A DNA stretch of 64,000 bases from Conyzicola nivalis. GTDB lineage: Bacteria; Actinomycetota; Actinomycetes; Actinomycetales; Microbacteriaceae. How positions within the stretch are numbered: the stretch's first letter is position 1; the number at the start of each line of letters is the position of its first letter. Positions 36,199 through 45,017 of this stretch are shown in pieces. Location of the stretch: positions 620,001 through 684,000 of the forward strand of contig NZ_BMGB01000001.1 of the NCBI RefSeq assembly GCF_014639655.1, given 5' to 3'. Below the pieces are notes generated by a model. It ran no database searches and was not told the origin of the DNA. It worked only from the letters and a program-made list of their open reading frames with translations. The translations under genes were made by a program, and so were the position numbers.

Positions 36199-38829
36199 CT
36201 AGGCGACGGAACTGTAAGCGACGATTCCGCGTCGGATCGCGTCGAGAGCCTTACGCGCGGTGGCACCGACGGGCGAATCGGCGACGACCGAGAGCTGGTC
36301 GAGGAGGTCGATCGTCTGCTTAGTCCAGCGCACGAAGTCGCCCGCCGCGAGGTCGGTCTCCCTGAGCACGTTGTCGAGGCGGCCGCCCTTGGCCCACTGG
36401 TACATGCCGAGGCACAGGCCAGTGGCGAGCGGGTTGCTTCCGGGTAGACGCTTGTCGCGCTCGAGGTCGTCGAGGTTGCTCCACAGGTCGCCGGTGGCGT
36501 CGAACGCGGCGCGGAACGGACCGTGCGGCAGGTTGCGCTCGTCGGCCTGGCCCTCGTCGCGGCGGGGTTCGTAGATGAGGGCCGCGGCCATGGCCGCGAG
36601 CGAGGGCGCGTCGAGGTTGTTCCACAGTCCGAGTCGCAGCGACTCCGCGACCAGCAGGTCGCGTTCACCGTAGATGCGACGCAGCATCCGGCCCGCGGGC
36701 GCGAGCACGACCCGGCCGTTCGCGTCCGACTCGAGGTAGCCCAGAATCGTCAGCACATCGGTGACCCGGTCGAACACTTTGGCGACGGCGCCCGTGCGCG
36801 TGCGGATCTCGGCCGTGATCTGGTCGGTCTGCTTCTTGAGCTTCCAGTACCGCTCGGCCCAGCGGGCGTGGTTCTCGCGGTCGGGGCAGAGGTGGCACGG
36901 GTGCAGCTTGAGGCGCTTGCGGAGCGAATTGAGCTGGTTCTGCCGCTTCTCGCGTTCGCCGCGACTCGAGTAGTCGCTGCGGCCGGCGCCCTTCTTCTCG
37001 AGGTCGCTCAGCTCGCGGCGGATCGTCGAATATTCGGCGAAGTCGCCGAGGTGGCACGTCATCGACTTCTGGTAGCCGGCGAGCGACTCCTGCTGGCTGC
37101 GCACCTTCTGGGCGAGGTCGACGACGGCGCGGTCGGCCTGGAACTGCGCGAAGCTCGACTCGAGGATCTCGCGCGTGCGCTGCCGGCCGAACTGGTCGAT
37201 GAGGTTGACGGCCATGTTGTAGGTGGGCTTGAAACTCGAGTTGAGCGGGTACGTGCGGCGCGACGCGAGCGACGCGACCGCCTGCGGGTCGAGACCGTCG
37301 GCCCACTGGATGACCGAGTGGCCCTCGACGTCGATGCCACGGCGGCCGGCACGACCGGTGAGCTGGGTGAACTCCCCCGACGTGATCGGCACGCGCGCCT
37401 CGCCGTTGAACTTCTCGAGCTTCTCGAGCACCACCGTGCGGGCGGGCATGTTGATGCCCAGCGCGAGCGTCTCGGTGGCGAACACCACCTTCACGAGCTT
37501 CTTGCGGAACAGCTCCTCGACGACCTCCTTGAAGGCCGGGAGCATGCCGGCGTGGTGGGCGGCGACGCCCCGCTCGAGGCCGTCGAGCCACTCGAAGTAG
37601 CCGAGCACGCCGAGGTCTTCGTCGAGGAGGGTGCGGCAGCGTTCCTCCACGATGGCGCGGATCTCGTCGCGCTCGTGCTTCTGGGTGAGGCGCACACCGG
37701 CGCGCAAGACCTGTTGCACGGCGGCGTCGCAACCGACCCGGCTGAAGACGAAGAAGATGGCCGGCAGCAGGTTGCGCGAGTCGAGCAGTTCGACGAGGGC
37801 GGTGCGGTCGGTGCGGGCTCCCCCGCCGCTTCCGCCGAAGCCGTTGCCGTTGCCGCCGTTGCCGCCGCGGTTCTGCTTGCCACCGCGACCCTCGTGGCGC
37901 TTGCCGCCGCCGTCGAACCCGCCGCGGCCGGCCGGCGTGCGCGGGCCCCCGTGCGAGAGCCGCACCAGCTCGGGGTTGACGCGCGTGGTCGTGAGCCCGG
38001 GCAGGGCGGCCGGGTGCTGTTTCGTGCCGCGGTTGCGCGCGGGACGGTCGCCGTAGGCCACGGTGGGAGCGATCGCGACCGGCTCTGCGATGGTCGTCGA
38101 CACGGCGGCCGGCATCCGCGATCTGGCTTCATTCGGCCCACCGGCCGCGTCGAAGAGGTCGAGCAGCTTGCCGCGCACGAGCACGTGCTGTTCGAGCGGC
38201 ACGGGTCGCTCCTCGGAGACGATCACCTCGGTGTCGCCGCGCACGGCCTGCAGCCAGTCGCCGAACTCCTCGGCGTTGGAGACGGTCGCGCTGAGCGAGA
38301 CCATGCGCACCGAGCGGGGAAGGTGGATGATTACTTCCTCCCACACGGCGCCGCGGAACTTGTCGGCGAGGAAGTGCACCTCGTCCATAACGACGTAGGA
38401 GAGGTTGGTGAGCAGGTCGCTGCTCGCGTAGAGCATGTTGCGCAGCACCTCGGTCGTCATCACGACGATGCGCGCCTGCGAGTTGACGTTGGTGTCGCCG
38501 GTGAGCAGGCCGACCGACTCCGCGCCGTACTCGGCGACGAGCTCCTGGAACTTCTGGTTGCTCAGCGCCTTCATCGGCGCCGTGTAGAAGACCTTGGCCC
38601 TGCTCTCCTGCATGGCCTTGAAGATCGCGAACTCGGCGATGATCGTCTTGCCCGCGCCGGTGGGCGCGGCGACGAGCACGCTCTTGCCCTGCTCGACGAG
38701 CGCGCACGCCTCGCGCTGGAACGGGTCGAGTGCGATGGGCAGCTTGTCGGCGAAGGCGTCGAGGATCGGCAGGCTCTTCTTCGCCTTGGCCTGGGCGAAA
38801 CGCTCGGAGGGGCTCAGTTCAGTCGTCAT
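36199..38829 (-). CDS. HelY/Ski2-like DEVH-box RNA helicase
   Basis: The 876-residue helicase has Walker A PTGAGKT at 56-62, DEVH at 149-152, LSATVSNAEEFGDWL, a RecA2 domain with VVFATETLALGINMP and TGRAGRRG, and a C-terminal DSHCT-like region. Between the lobes, residues about 300-343, lies a Gly/Arg/Asn-rich stretch (GGFDGGGKRHEGRGG, NRGGNGGNGNGFGGSGGG) that looks disordered and RGG-like. It is the actinobacterial HelY-type helicase, likely acting on RNA. ATG 38829 overlaps the tatC stop by 4 bases. Confidence 0.92.
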   Translation of the reverse strand: MTTELSPSERFAQAKAKKSLPILDAFADKLPIALDPFQREACALVEQGKSVLVAAPTGAGKTIIAEFAIFKAMQESRAKVFYTAPMKALSNQKFQELVAEYGAESVGLLTGDTNVNSQARIVVMTTEVLRNMLYASSDLLTNLSYVVMDEVHFLADKFRGAVWEEVIIHLPRSVRMVSLSATVSNAEEFGDWLQAVRGDTEVIVSEERPVPLEQHVLVRGKLLDLFDAAGGPNEARSRMPAAVSTTIAEPVAIAPTVAYGDRPARNRGTKQHPAALPGLTTTRVNPELVRLSHGGPRTPAGRGGFDGGGKRHEGRGGKQNRGGNGGNGNGFGGSGGGARTDRTALVELLDSRNLLPAIFFVFSRVGCDAAVQQVLRAGVRLTQKHERDEIRAIVEERCRTLLDEDLGVLGYFEWLDGLERGVAAHHAGMLPAFKEVVEELFRKKLVKVVFATETLALGINMPARTVVLEKLEKFNGEARVPITSGEFTQLTGRAGRRGIDVEGHSVIQWADGLDPQAVASLASRRTYPLNSSFKPTYNMAVNLIDQFGRQRTREILESSFAQFQADRAVVDLAQKVRSQQESLAGYQKSMTCHLGDFAEYSTIRRELSDLEKKGAGRSDYSSRGEREKRQNQLNSLRKRLKLHPCHLCPDRENHARWAERYWKLKKQTDQITAEIRTRTGAVAKVFDRVTDVLTILGYLESDANGRVVLAPAGRMLRRIYGERDLLVAESLRLGLWNNLDAPSLAAMAAALIYEPRRDEGQADERNLPHGPFRAAFDATGDLWSNLDDLERDKRLPGSNPLATGLCLGMYQWAKGGRLDNVLRETDLAAGDFVRWTKQTIDLLDQLSVVADSPVGATARKALDAIRRGIVAYSSVA

Positions 38830-39617
38830 GCGAGGAGGCCACCGGTATCCGTTTCGAGTGCGGCGAGTCGTCTGGCGACGGCCCGGTCGTGCAGCCACGC
38901 GACGCCGGCCGCCAGGTAGTAGAGGCCCACCATCGGGATGGCGAGCATAAACATCGCGAGGATGTCGGCGCTCGGGGTGGCGAGGGCGGTGAAGATCACG
39001 ATGCCGAGCACGGCGATGCGCCAGCCCTTGAGGACGGCCTTGGCCGAGAGGATGCCGATGAAGTTGAACAGCACGAGGAACACCGGCAGCACGAAGGCGA
39101 TGCCCACGGCGAGCACGAGCTTGATGAAGAAGTCGAGGAAGTAGCGCGCGGTGAGGAAGGTGGAGAAGTCTTCGGGGGCGAAGCTGAGCAGCAGTGTCAC
39201 GGTTCGCGGGAAGATGATCGCGCCCAGGGCGGCCCCGGCGAGGAAGAGCGGGATGGCGCTGCCCACGAACGCGAGCGCGTATCGGCGCTCCTTGCGCAGC
39301 AGAGCCGGCACGATGAACGCCCAGATCTGGTAGAGCCAGATCGGGCTCGTGCCGACGATGCCCACGAGGAAGGCGATCTGCACGTTCGTGTCGAACGCCT
39401 CGGTGATGCCGGTGTAGTTGATGGTCGCGCGTTGCGAGGCGGCGATCGACTCGATCGGTTCGCTCAGCGCCTCCCACAGCGTGGGGGCGATGATGAAGCC
39501 GCCGATGGCGCCCAGGAAGATCGCGATGCCGCTGATCGTCAGTCGTTTGCGCAACTCGATAAGGTGCGCGCCGAGCGACATGCGCCGCTCATCGACGCGG
39601 GGCTTACGTGGAGGCAT
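38826..39617 (-). CDS. tatC: Sec-independent translocase subunit TatC
   Basis: The 263-residue membrane protein has six helices and the signature HLIELRKRLTISG near the N terminus, with conserved segments around FIVPALLRKERRY and VFLVLFNFIGILSAK. TatC recognises twin-arginine signals and with TatA forms the translocon for folded proteins. The gene is 23 bases after tatA and overlaps the helicase start. Confidence 0.95.
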   Translation of the reverse strand: MPPRKPRVDERRMSLGAHLIELRKRLTISGIAIFLGAIGGFIIAPTLWEALSEPIESIAASQRATINYTGITEAFDTNVQIAFLVGIVGTSPIWLYQIWAFIVPALLRKERRYALAFVGSAIPLFLAGAALGAIIFPRTVTLLLSFAPEDFSTFLTARYFLDFFIKLVLAVGIAFVLPVFLVLFNFIGILSAKAVLKGWRIAVLGIVIFTALATPSADILAMFMLAIPMVGLYYLAAGVAWLHDRAVARRLAALETDTGGLLA

Positions 39618-39640
39618 CAGCCCGTTCCGAAGGGGGGAAA

Positions 39641-39856
39641 TCAGGACTTTGGTGCGTTGTCACCCGGAGCGACGGGTGCTCCGTCGGCGGGCTTCGCCGC
39701 GGCGTCTTCGTCTTTGCCGGTCTTGATCTCGCTCTTGAAGATGCGCAGCGACTGCCCCATGCTCTTCGCGAGCGCGGGAAGCTTGGGTGCACCGAACAGC
39801 AGCACAACGATGATCAGGATGACCCACCAGTGGCTGCCGAGATTAGCGAGGCTCAT
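39641..39856 (-). CDS. tatA: Sec-independent translocase subunit TatA
   Basis: The 71-residue protein has an N-terminal helix (WWVILIIVVLLFGAPKLPALAKS) with the FGxxKLP hinge, an amphipathic helix (MGQSLRIFKSEIK) and a short charged tail. TatA multimerises to form the export path. The start overlaps the hypothetical gene upstream by 14 bases. Confidence 0.93.
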   Translation of the reverse strand: MSLANLGSHWWVILIIVVLLFGAPKLPALAKSMGQSLRIFKSEIKTGKDEDAAAKPADGAPVAPGDNAPKS

Positions 39857-40193
39857 GTGGCCACTCCTTCAGGTCGATTGTTGCGGTTGTAAGCATTTTA
39901 CCCCTTTGGATGCGGGCTTGCCTGCGAGCGTGCTTACGTTCGGCCCGTCGAGCCATGCGCGCACCGGTGGTGGCCCGCACCTCGTCGCCCTCGCGCAGGA
40001 TCGCGTTCATTGGCCGGGCCTCGGTCTCGGCCGCGACGCCGTCGAGGATCGACAGCTTCTCGGTGACCACGAAGACATCGTCGAGCAGTGCGAAGAACCG
40101 TTTGACCAACCGCCAGCCGAGCAGCGCGACCACGGCGAGCAGCGCGATCACGAGCCCCGACCAGATGAGCAGCCAGCCCCACCACGGGATCAC
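39843..40193 (-). CDS. Hypothetical single-pass membrane protein in the paf-tat operon
   Basis: The 116-residue protein starts with one membrane helix (WWGWLLIWSGLVIALLAVVALLG), then a helical cytoplasmic region ending in strongly basic ARRAERKHARRQARIQRGK. I do not recognise a family, and the layout resembles small DUF948-like proteins. GTG 40193 overlaps the pafC stop (GTGA), and the 3' end overlaps the tatA start by 14 bases, so it is firmly part of the operon. Confidence 0.75.
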   Translation of the reverse strand: MIPWWGWLLIWSGLVIALLAVVALLGWRLVKRFFALLDDVFVVTEKLSILDGVAAETEARPMNAILREGDEVRATTGARMARRAERKHARRQARIQRGKMLTTATIDLKEWPHEPR

Positions 40194-41182
40194 GATGCGT
40201 CCCCGTCGTAGCGCGCGGCGCCGGCCGCGGCCCACTCTGCGACCACGCGCCTGGCCTCGGCCGGTTCGACGACGGTGGCGACGCCCGACATACCCGCCAT
40301 CAGCCGCTTGAGCCCGTGGTAGTGCGAGACGCGCACGGTCGTGCGCACGCGCCCCTCGAGCTGTTCGCGGGCGGCACCGTCGGGAATGTAGTCGGCGAGA
40401 AGCGCCGCGGCCGAGTTGGTGACCTCGACGGTGACCACGAGGTCTTCGGCCGAGCTCTCGAACAGGGTGTCGGGAAGGACCACGTCGCCCGCGCTGTGGC
40501 TGATCGGCTGTTCGCTCACACGCGGGTTGGAGATGCGGTCGAGCCGGAACGTGCGCACGGCCTCGCGCAGGTGGTCCCAGCCGCGCAGGTACCAGTCGGC
40601 GTCCATCGATTCGACGCGCAGCGGGTCGACTCGACGACGCTCGCGCGTGCCGCGGGCGCCCAGGTAGTCGAACTCGAGCTGGGTGCCGGCGGTGACCGAC
40701 TGGCGGATGAGCGCCAGGGTCGCGTCGCTGCCGGTGTCTTCGACGGCGAGCTGGCTCGGCTGGGCGGAGGCGCCCCGGGACAGCTTGGTCATGAGCGAGG
40801 CGACGGCCGTGCGGTCGGCGTTCTCGGGCAGCGCCGACAGGTACTGGAGCCCGGCGATGAGCGCGGCGGCTTCGCGCGCCGAGAACCGGGGCGAGTCGTC
40901 GAGCGCCACCTGGTTGGTGAGCACGATCTGGTCGTTGTCTTCGAAGTCGTCCCACGCGATGTCGAAGAGGTCTTCGTACTGGTAGGTGCTGGTCTCGCCG
41001 GGAACACCGGACACGGCGATGAGGCGCACCGCCTCTCGGATCTGCTCCGCATCCACCCCGAAGTGTTCCGCGACCTCGGCGACGCTCACCCGCTCACGCT
41101 CGATGAGGAACGGCACGAGCGACAGCAGGAAAGTTAGTTTCTCCTGGGCGTTCATCGCCTTGGGCTTCTTGACTCTAGCCAT
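40190..41182 (-). CDS. pafC: WYL-domain regulator PafC
   Basis: The 330-residue protein has an N-terminal winged helix (LTFLLSLVPFLIERERVSVAEVAEHFGVDAEQIREAV), a central WYL domain with the RRVDPLRVESMDADWYLRGWDHLREAVRTFRLDRI segment, and a WCX C-terminal extension. With PafB it forms the heterodimeric activator of the mycobacterial DNA-damage response. It overlaps pafB by 8 bases and precedes tatA as in other actinobacteria. Confidence 0.9.
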   Translation of the reverse strand: MARVKKPKAMNAQEKLTFLLSLVPFLIERERVSVAEVAEHFGVDAEQIREAVRLIAVSGVPGETSTYQYEDLFDIAWDDFEDNDQIVLTNQVALDDSPRFSAREAAALIAGLQYLSALPENADRTAVASLMTKLSRGASAQPSQLAVEDTGSDATLALIRQSVTAGTQLEFDYLGARGTRERRRVDPLRVESMDADWYLRGWDHLREAVRTFRLDRISNPRVSEQPISHSAGDVVLPDTLFESSAEDLVVTVEVTNSAAALLADYIPDGAAREQLEGRVRTTVRVSHYHGLKRLMAGMSGVATVVEPAEARRVVAEWAAAGAARYDGDAS

Positions 41183-42164
41183 GGTCGGCCGCCGTTCGGG
41201 TCAGTCGGTCGCGAACCGCGGCGCGCAGTTCGGGCGGCGAGGTGACGAGCACCTCGGGACCGAAGCCCGCGAGCTCGTCGGCGAGGATGTTGATGTCGGA
41301 GAAGTGCAGGTGCAGTTCGGATGCCACGGCCACCGTTCCCCGCCGCTTCTGCAGTCGCGTGCTCGCGTCGGATCCCGGCTCGACCTCGACGACGGCGGTG
41401 TGCGCGTTCCACACCTCTTCGAGCTCGCGGAGGGCGCGGGCGCTCTGGTCGTCGTCGGGTGCGGGGAAGGTCTTGCCGGTGATGGTGACCCGGCCGACGA
41501 TGCGGCGCAGCAGGAACGTCTTGCGGATGCCCGTGCCGTCTTCCTCGGCGGAGAGGTGCCAGCGGCCCTGGTGCTGCACGAGTGCGAGCGGGGCGACGGT
41601 GCGCACACGCGCCTCCCCCTCCCCCGGCTTGAGGTAGGCGAACCGCACGTAGGCGTTGCGTCCGAGCGCGGCGTTGAGCGTCTCGAAGGCGGCGTCGCGC
41701 ACCCGCACGCGCGGCGCGTAGCCGAGCACGGGTTCGTCGGCGGTCACGCCGAGCGACCGCAGCTTCAGCAGGGCCCGCCGCGATTCGGCCGAGAGCGAGC
41801 CTTCGCGCCAGACCATCGCGGCCAGGTTCAGCAACGTCGTCTCCTCGGCGGAGAACGCGATGTCGGTGGGCAGCTCGTAGGCGCCGCGCGGGATGCGGTA
41901 GCGCAGGTTCTGGTTGTTGCCGGGATCACCGGGCGACTGCACGGTCTCGAGCGGCACGCCGAGCTCGCGGATGTCGTCCTTGTCGCGTTCGAACTTGCGC
42001 TCGAGGTTGGCGTTGTCGCCGGTCTGCGCGAAGTCCTGACGGTAGCCCTGGACGGTCGACAGGATCTCGGTCTTCGTCAGGCCGTTTTCGGTCGCCAGCA
42101 GGGCGAGGACGAGGCTGAACAGCCTCTCCTCGACGGGTACCTTGGCGGAATTCTCGAGCGACAC
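41175..42164 (-). CDS. pafB: WYL-domain regulator PafB
   Basis: The 329-residue protein has an N-terminal winged helix (EERLFSLVLALLATENGLTKTEILSTVQGYRQ), a WYL-type middle domain, and a C-terminal VLVTSPPELRAAVRDRL. It pairs with PafC. GTG 42164 has TAGGAT six bases upstream, so the gene may be leaderless. The Pup ligase gene pafA, usually just upstream, is replaced by an FKBP gene. Confidence 0.9.
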   Translation of the reverse strand: MSLENSAKVPVEERLFSLVLALLATENGLTKTEILSTVQGYRQDFAQTGDNANLERKFERDKDDIRELGVPLETVQSPGDPGNNQNLRYRIPRGAYELPTDIAFSAEETTLLNLAAMVWREGSLSAESRRALLKLRSLGVTADEPVLGYAPRVRVRDAAFETLNAALGRNAYVRFAYLKPGEGEARVRTVAPLALVQHQGRWHLSAEEDGTGIRKTFLLRRIVGRVTITGKTFPAPDDDQSARALRELEEVWNAHTAVVEVEPGSDASTRLQKRRGTVAVASELHLHFSDINILADELAGFGPEVLVTSPPELRAAVRDRLTRTAADHG

Positions 42165-42170
42165 GAATCG

Positions 42171-42176
42171 ATCCTA
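42171..42176 (-). promoter_or_regulatory. Candidate -10 element, leaderless pafB operon promoter
   Basis: TAGGAT on the minus strand ends six bases before the pafB GTG. It would drive pafB, pafC, the membrane protein, tatA, tatC and the helicase. Confidence 0.5.
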
Positions 42177-42237
42177 TGGTGAGGACACCCGGCCAGTGTC
42201 GGTGGTTGCGTGGTGCGAGGGGCTGGAGCCCGCCGCG

Positions 42238-43218
42238 CTAGTCCTTCTGGATGCCGAGCACGTCGACCACGTACACGAGCGTGTCGGTGGCGGTGGCGCC
42301 GGTGGGCAGCGTCGCGCCCTCGGCGAAGCTGTCGTCACCCGGGGGAACCACGACGAGCAGCTGGCTGCCGACCTTGGCGCCGATCAGCGCGTCGGCGAGG
42401 GCGGGGATGACGCCCGCGCGGGAGCCGGTGGCGTCTTCGGTCGCGAGCACCGTGGTGGGAACGGCGGGCTTGTCGCCGACGACCCAGGTGGAGTCGAGAA
42501 CCGTCTTGCTCTCCCACGACAGGATCGTCTGGTGCAGCACGACGCCGTCGTCCTCTTCGACGGTCTCGCCGGAGCCGAGGATCGTGGTCGCGGTCTGCGT
42601 CTCGTCGGGCGCTTCGGCGTTGGGGATCGTGACGCCGGGCTGGCCGCTCGGCGCGAGCGCGATAGCCGGCATGCCGTTCTCCGCGAGCTGGGCGACGCCG
42701 TCGGCGCGACCGATGAAGCTGCGCACGACGTCGATGATGAGCACGACCGTGGTCTTGTCGGTCGGGTCGGTCGAGAGTCCGATTTCGCCCACCTCTGCGG
42801 TGACGCCGAGACGGTCGCCGACGGTGGAGCACTCCAGGATCATGCCGAGCGGGTCGGACGTGTCGCCGGCGGTGCGGCGCACGATCGACGCGGCGTCGAG
42901 ACCCTGGAGGGTGATGACCTCGGCCGTCTCGGCGTCGACGAAGGTGACGTGGAAGTCGGCCACCTCGCCCGGGTAGACGGTCTTGCCGTCGCCGGCCGAG
43001 ATCGTCGAGACCTCGACGCCGTCGGTGATGAGCGGCGTGGGGAATTCGGGCGTGAGAACGGTGCCGGGCTTGCCGGTCGCGTCGATCAGCGCGGAGGCGT
43101 CACCCGACTTCGCGGTCGGCTCGCACGAGCCGGACTCGTCGGAATAGCTGGCGGGGGCACAGGCAGACAGTGAAGCCACCAGTCCGACGGTGATGATGGC
43201 CGCGGTGAGAGTGCGCAC
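42238..43218 (-). CDS. FKBP-type peptidyl-prolyl isomerase lipoprotein
   Basis: The 326-residue protein has a lipoprotein signal (LVASLSACAPAS) and then two FKBP-like halves, with the canonical end LVYVVDVLGIQKD and a GVIPALADALIGAKVGSQLLVVVPP segment. It should catalyse proline isomerisation at the cell surface. This gene lies between trmI and pafB and is typical of this chromosomal position in several actinobacteria. GTG 43218 has AGAGG nearby. Confidence 0.85.
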   Translation of the reverse strand: MRTLTAAIITVGLVASLSACAPASYSDESGSCEPTAKSGDASALIDATGKPGTVLTPEFPTPLITDGVEVSTISAGDGKTVYPGEVADFHVTFVDAETAEVITLQGLDAASIVRRTAGDTSDPLGMILECSTVGDRLGVTAEVGEIGLSTDPTDKTTVVLIIDVVRSFIGRADGVAQLAENGMPAIALAPSGQPGVTIPNAEAPDETQTATTILGSGETVEEDDGVVLHQTILSWESKTVLDSTWVVGDKPAVPTTVLATEDATGSRAGVIPALADALIGAKVGSQLLVVVPPGDDSFAEGATLPTGATATDTLVYVVDVLGIQKD

Positions 43219-43265
43219 GAATCCTCTTTCTTGGGTGCCCGGGTACCGGACGATCTTACCCTTGT

Positions 43266-44267
43266 CTATTCTGTCGAATTTTCGGCCGCGACCGCCGCGT
43301 CGGCGACCGCCTGGGCGTGCCGGGCGGTCTTGCGCAGGCGCTTGTCGCTCGACGACCGCTCGCCGAGCGAGCCCGGTGTCCAGGCTTCTACGTCTTCGTC
43401 GCTGAAGTCGCTCTTCGACGCGCGACGCTTGAGCTCGGGCAGCACCGTGCCTGGCGCGAGCCGGCGGGCGGTGAGCAGGAAACCGGTGTGTCCGATCATG
43501 CGGTGGTCGGGGCGCACGGCGAGTCCCTCGACGTGCCAGCCGCGGATCATCGTCTCGCTGGACTCGGGGTTGGTGAACTGGCCGGTGCGGCGGAGCGCCT
43601 CCGACACGCGCGACAACTGGGTCACGGTGGCGATGTAGCAGATGATCACGCCACCGGGCGTGAGGGCCTCGGCCGCGACATCCAGGCACTCCCACGGGGC
43701 GAGCATGTCGAGCACGATGCGATCGACGGTGCCGGGTTCGGCCACCTCGGGGAGGGTCTCGGCGAGGTCGCCGAGCGTGATGTCCCAGTTCTCCGGTGTC
43801 GCGCCGAGGAAAGCGGTGACGTTCGCGCGCGCGACGTCGGAGAACTCCTCGCGCCGTTCGAACGAGTGCAGCGTGCCGGTCGGGCCGATCGCCCGCAGCA
43901 GCCAGAGCGAGAGCGCCCCCGAGCCGACGCCCGCCTCGACAACGGTGGCGCCGGGGAAGATGTCGGCCTGCGCCAGGATCTGGGCCGCGTCCTTGGGGTA
44001 GATGATGGCGGCGCCGCGTGGCATCGACATCACGAAGTCGGTGAGCAGCGGGCGCATCGCGAGGTACTCGACCTCGTTGGTCGAGAGCACGACCGACGCG
44101 TCGGGCTGGCCGATGATCTCGTCGTGCTTGAGCACGCCGCGGTGCGAGTGGAACTCTCCCCCGGCCTCGAGGGTGATGGTGTTCATGCGGCCCTTGGGGC
44201 CGGTGAGCTGCACGCGGTCGCCGGCGCGGAAGGGTCCGCTCTGGCGGCGGAAGGTGTCGTTGGTCAT
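43266..44267 (-). CDS. trmI: tRNA (adenine-58-N1)-methyltransferase
   Basis: The 333-residue SAM-dependent enzyme modifies adenine 58 in the T-loop of tRNA. It has an N-terminal beta domain (GDRVQLTGPKGR), the SAM motif VVEAGVGSGALSLWLL, and DRIVLDMLAPWECL. The C-terminal tail is longer than in some homologues. In mycobacteria trmI is next to the proteasome ATPase region. The start ATG 44267 overlaps the HAD stop by 4 bases. Confidence 0.93.
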   Translation of the reverse strand: MTNDTFRRQSGPFRAGDRVQLTGPKGRMNTITLEAGGEFHSHRGVLKHDEIIGQPDASVVLSTNEVEYLAMRPLLTDFVMSMPRGAAIIYPKDAAQILAQADIFPGATVVEAGVGSGALSLWLLRAIGPTGTLHSFERREEFSDVARANVTAFLGATPENWDITLGDLAETLPEVAEPGTVDRIVLDMLAPWECLDVAAEALTPGGVIICYIATVTQLSRVSEALRRTGQFTNPESSETMIRGWHVEGLAVRPDHRMIGHTGFLLTARRLAPGTVLPELKRRASKSDFSDEDVEAWTPGSLGERSSSDKRLRKTARHAQAVADAAVAAENSTE

Positions 44268-44941
44268 TTTTGAGTTCCCGGTCGTGCGGCGACGTAGACG
44301 TCGGTGAGGTGGCTGAGGGTGCGGCCGGCGAGGGTCGGCCAGAGGGTGTGGGTGTCGGCCTCGTCGATCGGCACCATGTGGGGCACGCCGATCGAGACGG
44401 CGCCGGATGCGACCGCAGAGGCGAGTCCCGGCAGTGAGTCCTCGAGGGCGACGCACTCGGCGATGTCGACACCGAGCAGTTCGGCTCCGCGCAGGTAGGC
44501 CTCGGGGTGCGGCTTGCCGTGGGTGACGTCGTCGCCCGAGACGATCGCCCCGAACACGGGAACCGGCATGAGCGAGACGACGAGTTCGGCGAGCGTGCGC
44601 AGCGACATGGTCACGAGGGCCGTCTTGATGCCCGCCTCGTGCAGCTCGGTGAGCAGCTCGAGGGCGCCGGGTCGCCACGGGATCTCCACGCGGATCTGGT
44701 CCATCACCCTCGCGGTGAGGCCCTGGATGAGTTCGTCCTCCGACAGGTCGACGCCCTTCGCGCGCAGCACGCGGGCGGAATGCCAGAGACTCTGACCGAC
44801 GAGGGAGAGGGCCTCCTCGTGGCTCCACGTGCCGCCGTACGACTCGACCAGCAGCGTTTCCGCACGCATCCAGTACGGTTCCGTGTCGACGATCGTGCCG
44901 TCCATGTCCCAGAGAACGGCCGCCGGTTGTAGAGAAGTCAC
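44264..44941 (-). CDS. HAD-superfamily hydrolase, subfamily IA
   Basis: The 225-residue phosphatase-like protein has motif I DMDGTIVDTEP at the N terminus, motif II TMSLRT (ALVTMS), motif III lysine in GKPHPEAYL, and motif IV ALEDSLPG. It cleaves small phosphate esters, with the substrate unknown. GTG 44941 is chosen because TAGACT lies eight bases upstream. It is co-transcribed with trmI. Confidence 0.88.
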   Translation of the reverse strand: MTSLQPAAVLWDMDGTIVDTEPYWMRAETLLVESYGGTWSHEEALSLVGQSLWHSARVLRAKGVDLSEDELIQGLTARVMDQIRVEIPWRPGALELLTELHEAGIKTALVTMSLRTLAELVVSLMPVPVFGAIVSGDDVTHGKPHPEAYLRGAELLGVDIAECVALEDSLPGLASAVASGAVSIGVPHMVPIDEADTHTLWPTLAGRTLSHLTDVYVAARPGTQK

Positions 44942-44949
44942 AACGGGCG

Positions 44950-44955
44950 AGTCTA
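44950..44955 (-). promoter_or_regulatory. Candidate -10 element, leaderless HAD gene
   Basis: TAGACT on the minus strand ends eight bases before GTG 44941. A divergent PAC2 promoter lies 49 bases away. Confidence 0.5.
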
Positions 44956-45004
44956 CCGAGGTTACGCCGAGGGCAGAACGCGGAAGGTTCGGTTCGGAGA
45001 GACC

Positions 45005-45010
45005 TATTCT
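45005..45010 (+). promoter_or_regulatory. Candidate -10 element, leaderless PAC2 gene
   Basis: TATTCT ends seven bases before ATG 45018, with no ribosome-binding site in between. Confidence 0.5.
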
Positions 45011-45017
45011 TATAGAC

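Noticed and set aside
36523-38919. A 798-residue plus-strand frame opposite the helicase
   Set aside because: It is a shadow of the helicase. The composition is not protein-like and it has no ribosome-binding site.
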